A stretch of DNA of 64,000 bases, taken from positions 62,001-126,000 of the forward strand of contig NZ_WQNE01000003.1 in the NCBI RefSeq assembly GCF_009759665.1, given 5' to 3'. This document shows positions 37,254-44,602 of the stretch, in pieces. Numbering within the stretch: position 1 is the stretch's first letter; every line of letters starts with the position of its first letter. The DNA comes from Bradyrhizobium cajani (GTDB lineage Bacteria; Pseudomonadota; Alphaproteobacteria; Rhizobiales; Xanthobacteraceae). The position numbers were made by a program, and so were the translations under genes. The notes under the pieces were generated by a model. It did no database searches. It saw only the letters and a program-made list of their open reading frames with translations, and was not told the origin of the DNA.

Positions 37254-37423
37254 CCGTCGTCCCGGACAAGCGCAGCGAAGCGGAGCGCCGATCCGGGACC
37301 CATACCGTGTGATTCATCCTACGCGGCTTGTTGCCACCACCTTCATCCACTAGAACCGCCTGTGGTTACGCGACGAACGCAAGCGTTCGCGCGGGGGTCC
37401 CCGCTTTCGCGGGGACGACAGCG
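37254..37423. repeat. Palindromic repeat, family B variant
   Basis: CGTCGTCCCGGACAAGCGCAG, GGGACCCATACC and, further, GTGGTTACG, then GGGGGTCCCCGCTTTCGCGG with GGACGAC. It extends to a few bases before the proC start, so the proC ribosome site lies at its edge. Confidence 0.6.
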
Positions 37424-37440
37424 AAGGTGTGGCAACAGCG

Positions 37441-38265
37441 ATGGCTAACAGCACTCTTCAAGACATCACCGACACCATCCTTCTCGCCGGCGCCGGCAAG
37501 ATGGGCGGCGCGATGCTGACCGGATGGCTGGCGGGCGGGCTCGACCCACGCCGTGTCGCGGTGATCGAGCCGCATATCTCGCCCGAGATTGCCGCGCTCG
37601 CCGCCAAGGGCGTTGCGCTCAATCCCGATGTGAAAGCGGCCGGCGCCGTCGAGACGCTGGTGGTCGCGGTGAAGCCGCAGATGTTCCGCGAGGCCGGCGC
37701 GAAGCTGAAACCGTTCGTCGCTGACAAGACCTCGGTGGTCTCGATCATGGCGGGCACCACGATCGCCTCGCTTCAGGAGGTCTGCGGCGGCGCCGTCGTG
37801 CGCGCGATGCCGAACACGCCGGCTGCGATCGGCCGCGGCATCACCGTTGCGGTTGCGGCACCGGATGTCAGCACGCAGCAGCGCGCCGTGGCGGATGCGC
37901 TGCTGCGCGCCACCGGCTCGGTGGAATGGGTCGACGACGAAGGCCTGATGGATGCGGTCACTGCCGTGTCCGGCTCGGGCCCGGCCTATGTATTCCTGCT
38001 TGCCGAAGAGCTCGCACGTGCCGGCGTCGAGGCGGGATTGCCCGAAGCGCTGGCGATGAAGCTCGCGCGCGAAACCGTCGCCGGCTCCGGCGAGCTGCTG
38101 CACCAGTCGGAGCTTCCTGCCAGTACGCTGCGCCAGAACGTGACCTCGCCCGGCGGCACCACCGCCGCCGCGCTCGGCGTGTTGATGGGCGAGCCCGGCC
38201 TGCGCGATCTGATGATCCGCGCGATTGCGGCTGCGACGACGCGGTCGAAGGAATTGGCGAAGTAG
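37441..38265 (+). CDS. proC: Pyrroline-5-carboxylate reductase
   Basis: A 274-residue NADPH-dependent enzyme making L-proline from pyrroline-5-carboxylate. Rossmann motif ILLAGAGKMGGAML near residue 12, VKPQMF, VRAMPNTPAAIGRGI, and the substrate region AVSGSGPAYVFLLAEEL, SPGGTTAAAL. A GTG at 37429 would add four residues; ATG 37441 is used. CGAAGG lies about 14 bases upstream, at the edge of the repeat. Confidence 0.95.
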   Translation: MANSTLQDITDTILLAGAGKMGGAMLTGWLAGGLDPRRVAVIEPHISPEIAALAAKGVALNPDVKAAGAVETLVVAVKPQMFREAGAKLKPFVADKTSVVSIMAGTTIASLQEVCGGAVVRAMPNTPAAIGRGITVAVAAPDVSTQQRAVADALLRATGSVEWVDDEGLMDAVTAVSGSGPAYVFLLAEELARAGVEAGLPEALAMKLARETVAGSGELLHQSELPASTLRQNVTSPGGTTAAALGVLMGEPGLRDLMIRAIAAATTRSKELAK

Positions 38266-38273
38266 GACGGTGC

Positions 38274-38364
38274 CGTAGGGTGGGTTAGCGAAGCGTAACC
38301 CACCTCTTTCGTTTCCGCGGAGGCAGAAGTGGTGGGTTACGCCTTCGGCTAACCCACCCTACGA
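38274..38364. repeat. Palindromic repeat, family F (GTAGGGTGGGTTAGC type)
   Basis: GTAGGGTGGGTTAGCGAAGC and GTAACCCACC followed by GGTGGGTTACGCCTTCGGCT and AACCCACCCTAC. It is a long palindrome between convergent proC and the thioesterase gene. Confidence 0.85.
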
Positions 38365-38386
38365 AGCCGAGCTACGGCATCTGCCG

Positions 38387-38779
38387 CTACGCCCCCAACC
38401 GCTTGTTGAACAGCTCGACATTGACGAGGCCGCGTGCGTGACGGCCCTCGCCGAGCTTGCGCGTGCCCTCGAAGGCCTCGACCTCGAAGCGGATGACGCG
38501 GCGCTCGACCGCGATCACCTTCGCGGTGGTCCGCACCGTCGCGCCGACGAGGGCGGCTGCGAGATGACGGATGTCGACCTCGGTGCCGACCGTGACCCAG
38601 CCTGGCTGAAGCGCGCTGCGAATGGCGTCGCCCGACGTCATCTCCATCTCCAGGATCATCATCGGTGTCGCGTAGACAAAAGGCATGCCGGACACGAAAT
38701 GCCCGACCGTGCGCTCCACTGGGACCACCAGCGTGCGCTCTGCGCTGATGCCGATCGTGATGAAGTCGCGTGCGTCCAT
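38387..38779 (-). CDS. Thioesterase family protein (FlK-like hot-dog fold)
   Basis: A 130-residue hot-dog protein. T38, E46 (ILEMEMTS) and H72 (DIRHLAAA) have the 8 and 26 residue spacing of the Thr-Glu-His triad of fluoroacetyl-CoA thioesterase FlK (T42/E50/H76). This suggests a short acyl-CoA thioesterase; substrate unknown. The family is widespread in alphaproteobacteria and does not imply fluoroacetate resistance. It precedes the 4-OT gene on the same strand but with a repeat between them. Confidence 0.83.
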   Translation of the reverse strand: MDARDFITIGISAERTLVVPVERTVGHFVSGMPFVYATPMMILEMEMTSGDAIRSALQPGWVTVGTEVDIRHLAAALVGATVRTTAKVIAVERRVIRFEVEAFEGTRKLGEGRHARGLVNVELFNKRLGA

Positions 38780-38790
38780 GGTGCTTGCTT

Positions 38791-38882
38791 GTCATTCCGG
38801 GGCGGCGCGTAGCGCCGAACCCGGAATCCAGAAGTTTGCGGCGCGAGATTCCGGGTTCGCGCTACGCGCGCCCCGGAATGAC
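38791..38882. repeat. Dispersed palindromic repeat, family A
   Basis: GTCATTCCGGGGCGGCGCGT, GAACCCGGAATCC and CGCGCCCCGGAATGACG, between the thioesterase and 4-OT genes. Confidence 0.82.
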
Positions 38883-38891
38883 GCTAACGCG

Positions 38892-39095
38892 TCACTTCTT
38901 CGCTGCCGCGGCGCGCTCCACGAAGGTCTTGCCGCCCTTCATCTTGTGGCGGAGCGGGGCTTCGTTGATCTGGATCACGACAGCATCGGCATCGACGCCG
39001 AGATTCTTCACCAGCGCCTGGGTGATGTCGCGCATCATGCCGGCCTTCTGCTCGTCGGTGCGGCCTTCGGCCATGCTGATGGTGATCTCAGGCAT
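38892..39095 (-). CDS. 4-oxalocrotonate tautomerase family protein
   Basis: A 67-residue tautomerase. Pro follows the initiator Met (MPEITISMAEGRTDEQK), the catalytic N-terminal proline after Met removal. The later residues (ITQALVKNLGVDADAVVIQI, NEAPLRHKMKGGKTF) fit the single beta-alpha-beta unit of 4-OT hexamers. AGGGAG lies upstream of ATG 39095. Substrate is not predictable from sequence. Confidence 0.88.
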   Translation of the reverse strand: MPEITISMAEGRTDEQKAGMMRDITQALVKNLGVDADAVVIQINEAPLRHKMKGGKTFVERAAAAKK

Positions 39096-39113
39096 CGTCG
39101 TCTCCCTGCTGTC

Positions 39114-39192
39114 GTCATGGCCGGGCTTGTCCCGGCCATCCACGTTCTTCTATCAAACAAGACGTGGACGCCCGGGACAAGCCCGGGCACGA
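39114..39192. repeat. Dispersed palindromic repeat, family D
   Basis: GTCATGGCCGGGCTTGTCCC, interior ATCCACGTTCTTC, then GGACGCCCGGGACAAGCCCG. Between 4-OT and hisS. Confidence 0.78.
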
Positions 39193-39208
39193 GGCAATGC
39201 GCGAATAG

Positions 39209-40816
39209 CTAGCCCCAGCTCACGTCATGGCGGCCGAGGACCTCGCGGACCTTGGCCACGAGATCGGCTTCGCTGCACGAGAACTGCGCCGGACGGCTCT
39301 CGCGCCATTCCTGGTTGGAGGCGATCGCGGCGGCTGCCTTCGCACCCTCGATCAGATCCTTGATCTGCACCTCGCCGCGCGCCTTCTCGTCCGAGCCCTG
39401 GATGATGACGCAGGGCGCGTTGCGGCGGTCGGCATATTTGAGCTGGTTGCCCATGTTCTTGGGATTGCCGAGATAGAGCTCGGCTCGGATGCCGGCGGTG
39501 CGAAGGCTTGCCACCATCTTCTGGTAGTCGGCGACGCGGTCGCGATCGAACACGGTGACGACGACGGGCCCGAATTCCGGCCGCGTGTCGAGCTTGCCGA
39601 GCAGCGTCAGCGCGGCCTGGAGCCGCGACACGCCGATCGAGAAACCGGTCGCCGGCACCGGCTCGCCGCGGAAGCGCGAGACGAGGCCGTCGTAACGGCC
39701 GCCGCCGCCGACCGAGCCGAAGCGCACCGGGCGGCCCTTCTCGTCCTTGGTGTCGAGCAGGAGTTCGACCTCGTAGACGGGGCCGGTGTAATATTCGAGG
39801 CCGCGCACGACGGAGACGTCTATCTTGATCCGGCGAGTACCATACCCAGCGCTTCGAACAATTTTGGAAATGCTGCGCAGTTCATTGATTCCCTCTAACA
39901 CGAGCGGAGAGTGCTGAAACACCTGCTCGTAAGTATCAAGGAAACGAGGGTCAGCCACCACATACCGACTTCCGCCGTCCCCGGCGAGGGTCGTATCGTC
40001 ATCGGACGCAGGATCGATTTGGGTACGAGCTAAGAAGAAATCCTGGGATCGGCTGGTTTGATGACCGTACAGCTTTTCAAGGGTTTCGATTTGCTCGTCG
40101 TTTAGGTCCGCGCCTTTGGTAAAGTCGCCACTTTCGTCCTTGCGCCCCTTACCAAGGAGCTGCCTTACGCCCTCAACCCCAAGCCGATCCAACTTGTCGA
40201 TGGCACGCAATACGGTCAACCTGCGACCGGCGTTCTCGTCGCCGCCAAGACCGACGCTCTCCATCACGCCATCGAGCACCTTCCGGTTGTTCACCTTCAC
40301 CACGTACTGGCCGCGCTCGATCCCGAGCTTTTCCATCGCATCGGCCGCCATCATGCAGATCTCGGCATCCGCCGCCGGCGTCGCCGAGCCGACCGTATCG
40401 GCATCGAACTGCATGAACTGGCGGAAGCGGCCGGGGCCAGGCTTTTCGTTGCGGAACACGTAGCCGACGCGATAGCTGCGATAGGGCAAGACCAGGGCGT
40501 CGGTGCCGTATCGCTCGCCGACATAGCGGGCGAGCGGCGCGGTCAGATCGTAGCGCAAGCTGATCCACTGCTCGTCGTCGTCCTGGAACGAGAACACGCC
40601 CTCGTTCGGGCGGTCCTGATCGGGCAGGAACTTGCCGAGCGCTTCGGTGTATTCCATCGCCGGCGTCTCCACCGGCTCGAACCCGTAGAGCTCGTAGACG
40701 GCGCGGATCTTCTCGACCATCTCGCGCGTCGCCCGGATCGCGGCGGGATCGCGATCCTCGAGCCCGCGCGGCAGGCGCGCCTTCAGTTTCTGGGGTTTTT
40801 TGGGTTTCTCGGCCAT
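39209..40816 (-). CDS. hisS: Histidine--tRNA ligase
   Basis: A 535-residue class II aminoacyl-tRNA synthetase charging tRNA-His. Motif 1 region [11 protein letters not shown], motif 2 [18 protein letters not shown] (about 126-143), the histidine-specific [15 protein letters not shown], motif 3 SIGVSRL, and the anticodon-binding C-terminal domain. E. coli HisS is 424 residues; the extra length is mostly an insertion at about 197-332. That insertion (genome 39822-40228) uses TTA, CTA, ATA, AGG and AGT codons avoided elsewhere in the gene and is much lower in G+C, so this part looks imported by recombination. The gene is intact. Confidence 0.95.
   Translation of the reverse strand: MAEKPKKPQKLKARLPRGLEDRDPAAIRATREMVEKIRAVYELYGFEPVETPAMEYTEALGKFLPDQDRPNEGVFSFQDDDEQWISLRYDLTAPLARYVGERYGTDALVLPYRSYRVGYVFRNEKPGPGRFRQFMQFDADTVGSATPAADAEICMMAADAMEKLGIERGQYVVKVNNRKVLDGVMESVGLGGDENAGRRLTVLRAIDKLDRLGVEGVRQLLGKGRKDESGDFTKGADLNDEQIETLEKLYGHQTSRSQDFFLARTQIDPASDDDTTLAGDGGSRYVVADPRFLDTYEQVFQHSPLVLEGINELRSISKIVRSAGYGTRRIKIDVSVVRGLEYYTGPVYEVELLLDTKDEKGRPVRFGSVGGGGRYDGLVSRFRGEPVPATGFSIGVSRLQAALTLLGKLDTRPEFGPVVVTVFDRDRVADYQKMVASLRTAGIRAELYLGNPKNMGNQLKYADRRNAPCVIIQGSDEKARGEVQIKDLIEGAKAAAAIASNQEWRESRPAQFSCSEADLVAKVREVLGRHDVSWG
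39822..40228 (-). other. Compositionally foreign segment inside hisS
   Basis: Within hisS, 60-base lines at 39841, 39961, 40021 and 40081 count 45, 62, 48 and 53 percent G+C, against 78 percent at 39661. The coding sense strand contains AGG, TTA, CTA, ATA, CGA and AGT codons. The residues at both ends still read as HisS, and a stretch with no HisS feature known to me lies in the middle. Confidence 0.7.
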
Positions 40817-40893
40817 GCGCGGCGTTTACCAGCCGGGGGGCGGTGCGGCAACCGCTGCGGATGCCGCAAGCCCCTAACGCCTGCCTAAGTCGC

Positions 40894-40997
40894 CGTCATT
40901 CCGGGGCGATGCGCAGCATCGAACCCGGAATCTCGAGATTCCCCGGTGCGCAATTGCGCACCTGAGGTCTGGTCCTTCGGACCATCCCGGAATGACG
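40894..40997. repeat. Dispersed palindromic repeat, family A
   Basis: CGTCATTCCGGGGCGATGCG, GAACCCGGAATCTCGAGATT, and the closing CCCGGAATGACG; between hisS and the DUF2314 gene. Confidence 0.8.
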
Positions 40998-41006
40998 TCC
41001 CCACCT

Positions 41007-41531
41007 CTACGGCTGCTCCATCCGCGCCCTCAGCGCATCGGCATCCGCCTTCGGCAGCGATTTCAGCGTCGGCTTGATGGTTTCGCCGCCGACGATCTTG
41101 CCGTTGCGCATGAACATCCAGTCCGAAATGTCGGCTTCGCTGAACTGGACCTTGTCGCCGGCGTGCTTGCCCGGCAGGTCGCGCGGCTCGTTGGCGAACA
41201 GGCCGGAATAAGTGCCGTTCGGCAGCTTCTTCACCTCGCCGATCCAGATGTGCTCGCCGCCCTTGCGGGTCGAAAAGCGCACCTTCAGGGCATGCCCGGC
41301 CTCCGACGGCTTTGGCGATTCATAGGAGGCCCAGAAGGTGGGGAGCGTGCCCCGGGCCCGCGCGATCGCGGCGTTCATCTCGGGATCGCTGGTGCGCACG
41401 TCGACAATCGGCGAGCGGTCCTGCGCAACGACCTCCGGCACTGGGCCGATGGTCAGGATGCCGAAAACCGAGACGCCGGTGATTGCGGCGAGAACGACCC
41501 ATTTCATGGGTTGGGAGAGTTTTGTTGCCAT
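41007..41531 (-). CDS. DUF2314 (YegJ-like) exported protein
   Basis: A 174-residue protein: a signal peptide or membrane anchor (MKWVVLAAITGVSVFGILTI, from residue 9), then DPEMNAAIARARGTLPTFWA, HIWIGEVKKLPNGTYSGLF, VQFSEADISDWMFMRNGKIV and GGETIK, which are the DUF2314 core. The ATG at 41531 is the first in frame with GGACATC 8 bases before it; ATG 41507 is an alternative. Function unknown. Confidence 0.85.
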   Translation of the reverse strand: MATKLSQPMKWVVLAAITGVSVFGILTIGPVPEVVAQDRSPIVDVRTSDPEMNAAIARARGTLPTFWASYESPKPSEAGHALKVRFSTRKGGEHIWIGEVKKLPNGTYSGLFANEPRDLPGKHAGDKVQFSEADISDWMFMRNGKIVGGETIKPTLKSLPKADADALRARMEQP

Positions 41532-41630
41532 GATCGCGATGTCCAGGATGTTTCAAGATGTCCTGGCTTTGTCGCGCAGTTGTGGCGAGGAGTTCAGTGC
41601 GCAAGAGTCCACAAGCATTGCGCTTTTCCC

Positions 41631-41881
41631 CTCTCCCCGTCTGCGGCAGGGCAATCGCATATGGCATTTTGCGCGACCTGAGCGCGCGCCTCGTCCTTCG
41701 AGACGACCGCTTCGCGGTCTCCTCAGGATGAGGCTAAGCAGTATCGGTGCTCGTTGAAACTACAGCCGCGCACTCAATCCTCATCCTGAGGGCCCGCCAA
41801 CGGCGGGCGTCTCGAAGGATGGCCACAGGCGAAATCGCCCCCATATGCGATTGCCCTCTCCCGCAAGCGGGGAGAGGGAGA
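41631..41881. repeat. Nested long inverted repeat, about 250 bp
   Basis: Outer arms: CCTCTCCCCGTCTGCGGCAG plus GGCAATCGCATATGG, and CCATATGCGATTGCCCTCTC plus CCGCAAGCGGGGAGAGG. Inner arms: CTCGTCCTTCGAGACGACCG and CTCCTCAGGATGAGG, with CCTCATCCTGAGGGCCCGCC and CGTCTCGAAGGATGG. Part of a 354-base gap between the DUF2314 and ilvE genes. Confidence 0.85.
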
Positions 41882-41885
41882 AAAA

Positions 41886-42968
41886 TCAAAGCACCTTGCG
41901 GATCCAGTTGTGCGGATCGTTGGTGCGGCCGTACTGGATGTCGACGAGCTGCTTGCGCAGGCCCATGGCGACGGGGCCGGCGGCGCCGCCGCTGATGTCG
42001 AAATCGCCGCTCACCGAGCGCACCTTGCCGATCGGCGAGATCACCGCCGCGGTGCCGCAGGCGAACGCTTCCTTCAGCTTGCCGCTGGCTGCATCCTTGC
42101 GCCACTGGTCGAGCGAGTACGGCTCCTCGCGCACGGTCTTGCCGGCATCCTTCGCGAGCGCGATGATGGAGTCGCGGGTGATGCCGGGCAGGATCGTGCC
42201 GAGCGGCGGCGTCACGAGCGAGCCGTCGTCGAACACGAAGAAGACGTTCATGCCGCCGAGCTCCTCGATGTAGCGGCGCTCGACCGCGTCGAGAAACACG
42301 ACCTGATCGCAGCCATGCTGGATCGCTTCGGCCTGGGCGCGCAGGCTGGCGGCATAATTGCCGCCGCACTTGACGGCACCGGTGCCGCCGATCGCGGCGC
42401 GCGTGTAGTTCTCCGACACCCAGATCGACACCGGCGCGGGTCCGCCCTTGAAGTACGACCCCACCGGCGAAGCGATGACTGCGAAAATGTATTCGGACGA
42501 CGGCTTGACGCCGAGAAAGGTCTCGCTCGCGATCATGAAGGGCCGCAGGTAAAGGCTGCCCTCGCCGCCGGGGATCCAGGCACGGTCGATGCGCACGACC
42601 TGCTCGACCGCCTCGATGAAGACGTCCTCGGGCAGCTGCGCCATCGCCATGCGGTCCGCCGAATCCTTGAAGCGGCGCGCATTGGCGTCGGGGCGGAACA
42701 GGTTCACGCCGCCGTCGTCGCGCTTGTAGGCCTTGAGCCCTTCGAAGATCTCCTGGGCGTAGTGCAGGACGGCACCGGCCGGATCGAGCTGGAAGTTCGC
42801 GCGCGCCTCGATGCGCGCGTCATGCCAGCCGCCCTTGGCCTGGTTGTAGCGGACGATCGCCATGTGATCGGTGAAGACCCGTCCGAAACCGGGGTCCACC
42901 AGCCTGGCGACACGGTCCTTCTCGGAGGTCGGATTGGATGCGGGCTGGATGTCGAATTTCATGCTCAT
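41886..42968 (-). CDS. ilvE: Branched-chain amino acid aminotransferase
   Basis: A 360-residue fold-type IV PLP enzyme for Leu, Ile and Val. The PLP lysine lies in AVKCGGNYAASLRAQ (about residue 193), with the LHYAQEIFEGLKAYK segment, RPFMIASETFLGV and IEELGGMNVFFVFDD. It is of the BCAT II type found in alphaproteobacteria. The start at 42968 (MSMKFDIQP) has GGGAGGCAAGAAC upstream; an alternative start at 42962 is in the same frame, and a longer frame upstream to 43100 is not part of the protein. Confidence 0.94.
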   Translation of the reverse strand: MSMKFDIQPASNPTSEKDRVARLVDPGFGRVFTDHMAIVRYNQAKGGWHDARIEARANFQLDPAGAVLHYAQEIFEGLKAYKRDDGGVNLFRPDANARRFKDSADRMAMAQLPEDVFIEAVEQVVRIDRAWIPGGEGSLYLRPFMIASETFLGVKPSSEYIFAVIASPVGSYFKGGPAPVSIWVSENYTRAAIGGTGAVKCGGNYAASLRAQAEAIQHGCDQVVFLDAVERRYIEELGGMNVFFVFDDGSLVTPPLGTILPGITRDSIIALAKDAGKTVREEPYSLDQWRKDAASGKLKEAFACGTAAVISPIGKVRSVSGDFDISGGAAGPVAMGLRKQLVDIQYGRTNDPHNWIRKVL

Positions 42969-43307
42969 GTTCTTGCCTCCCGCTGCCGGTCGCGGCGCTG
43001 TTCTGGCGCCCGCCTGCCCTCCTTCGGGCCCGGCTGGCTTGACTGGGTTTCTGGCCGGACCGCCGCCAGCCTTGTTACGGCCGGTTTCCGTGGCCAGCAT
43101 GTCGCCGAGGACATGCTTTTGCGGAAGGCGGAAGTCCAGTATGTTTTGCCGAAATGCCGCTCGACAATCGCACGGTAGATCTGCTCCGGCCGTCGCAGTC
43201 TGTCCGGCTCACTCCGGCCGCCCTGCTTCGATGCCGCCCGACGCGAAACGATCTAAAATTTCGTGCGGGTCGATCGTTTTGTAACATTGAACCCAAGATA
43301 CGTCAAT
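42969..43307. other. Divergent control region between ilvE and marR-like gene
   Basis: A 339-base gap with the ilvE promoter on one side and the marR-like promoter on the other. The last 70 bases are AT-rich and hold the dyad at 43244-43281; the rest is GC-rich with no recognised structure. Confidence 0.5.
43244..43281. promoter_or_regulatory. Candidate operator dyad upstream of the marR-like gene
   Basis: Inverted repeat CGAAACGATC (43244-43253) and GATCGTTTTG (43272-43281), nine of ten positions symmetric, 18-base spacer, 26 bases before the start of the MarR-like gene. TTTCGT-N17-TAACAT overlaps it as a possible promoter. The regulator itself is a natural candidate binder. Confidence 0.42.
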
Positions 43308-43850
43308 ATGCCTGACATAAATTTCGCGACTCCCTCTCAAGACGCTGCCGAGCCTCGGCCGGCCGCAGGTGACGGAGGCAATTTGCGCTGGGATATCATC
43401 GAGCTGCTGTTCTTCGCCTATCGCGATTTCGTCGGCGATCCCGACCAGGAACTGGAGGCGTTCGGCTTCGGCCGGGCCCATCACCGGGTGATGCATTTCG
43501 TCTACCGCTATCCCGGCCTGAAGGTCGCGGACCTGCTCGACGTCCTGCGCATCACCAAGCAGTCACTCGGCCGCGTGCTCAAGCAGCTGCTGGACGAGGG
43601 CTATATCGTGCAGAAGACCGGCGACAATGACCGCCGCCAGCGGCTGCTCTACGCGACGCCGAAGGGCGAGGCGCTGGTACAGAAGCTCGCCGGCCTCCAG
43701 ACCACGCGGATCACAAAGGCGCTGTCCGAGATGGCTCCGCAGGATGCCGAGACCGTGAAGCGCTTCCTGCGCGCGATGATCGACCGCGACGATCCGGACA
43801 AGGTGCTCGAGACGATCTTCGCCTCCGTCAACCAAGACGCCAAGGAGTGA
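43308..43850 (+). CDS. MarR family transcriptional regulator
   Basis: A 180-residue winged-helix regulator: RVMHFVYRYPGLKVADLLDV, then LRITKQSLGRVLKQLLDEGY (recognition helix) and the wing NDRRQRLLYATPKGEAL; the end forms the dimerisation helices (KRFLRAMIDRDDPDKVLETI). ATG 43308 is the likely start, GTG 43263 an alternative. It is overlapped by the response-regulator gene and is the first gene of a marR-RR-HK operon, an arrangement in which the MarR protein probably sets the level of the two-component pair. Confidence 0.87.
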   Translation: MPDINFATPSQDAAEPRPAAGDGGNLRWDIIELLFFAYRDFVGDPDQELEAFGFGRAHHRVMHFVYRYPGLKVADLLDVLRITKQSLGRVLKQLLDEGYIVQKTGDNDRRQRLLYATPKGEALVQKLAGLQTTRITKALSEMAPQDAETVKRFLRAMIDRDDPDKVLETIFASVNQDAKE

Positions 43851-43852
43851 CC

Positions 43853-44578
43853 GTGCCGCTCGCTGCCACGCTCGCCCGTCCGCCGGTGCAACCAGCCGAC
43901 GACGCGCCGCATCTCCTCTTGGTCGACGACGACCGCCGCATCCGCGATCTGCTCTCGCGCTTTCTCTCCGGCGAAGGCTATCGCGTCACCACCGCGGCGA
44001 GCGCCGGCGATGCGCGCTCGAAGCTCATGGGCCTGCATTTCGACCTGCTGATCCTCGACGTCATGATGCCCGGCGAGACCGGCTTCGATCTCGCCCGTTT
44101 CATCCGCACGTCCTCCTCAGTGCCGATCGTGATGCTGACGGCGCGGCACGAGGCCGAAGCCCGTATCGAGGGTCTCCAGATCGGCGCCGATGATTACGTC
44201 GCAAAACCGTTCGAGCCGCGCGAGCTCGCGCTGCGCATCAACAACATCCTCAAACGCGCCGCGCCGCCGCCGCAGGCTGCGACCATCGAGAAGATCGCGT
44301 TCGGTCCCTACGTCTTCCACCTCGATCGCGGCGAGTTGCGCCAGGGCGAGGAGGTCATCCACCTCACCGACCGCGAACGCGAGATGCTGCGCATCCTCTC
44401 GGAGGCACCGGGCGAGACCGTGCCGCGCAGCGCGCTGACCGGCAATGGCAGCGTCAACGAGCGCGCCGTCGACGTGCAGATCAACCGCCTCAGACGCAAG
44501 ATCGAGACCGACCCCGCCAATCCGCTGTTCCTCCAGGCGGTGCGCGGCATCGGTTACCGGCTGGTGGCCTCGCCCTGA
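43853..44578 (+). CDS. OmpR-family response regulator
   Basis: A 241-residue DNA-binding response regulator. Receiver domain: LLLVDDDRRIRDLL (acidic pocket), the phospho-acceptor Asp in LILDVMMPGETGFD, VMLTARHEAEA (Thr) and DDYVAKPFEP (Lys). Winged-helix OmpR/PhoB output domain from about 140: EVIHLTDREREMLRILSE, VDVQINRLRRKIETDPANP, GIGYRLVASP. AAGGAG lies 6 bases before GTG 43853; a GTG at 43847 overlaps that site. It overlaps the marR-like gene region and pairs with the following histidine kinase. Confidence 0.93.
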   Translation: MPLAATLARPPVQPADDAPHLLLVDDDRRIRDLLSRFLSGEGYRVTTAASAGDARSKLMGLHFDLLILDVMMPGETGFDLARFIRTSSSVPIVMLTARHEAEARIEGLQIGADDYVAKPFEPRELALRINNILKRAAPPPQAATIEKIAFGPYVFHLDRGELRQGEEVIHLTDREREMLRILSEAPGETVPRSALTGNGSVNERAVDVQINRLRRKIETDPANPLFLQAVRGIGYRLVASP

Positions 44579-44602
44579 GTTGAGTGGAGTGAGGCGAGAC
44601 CG

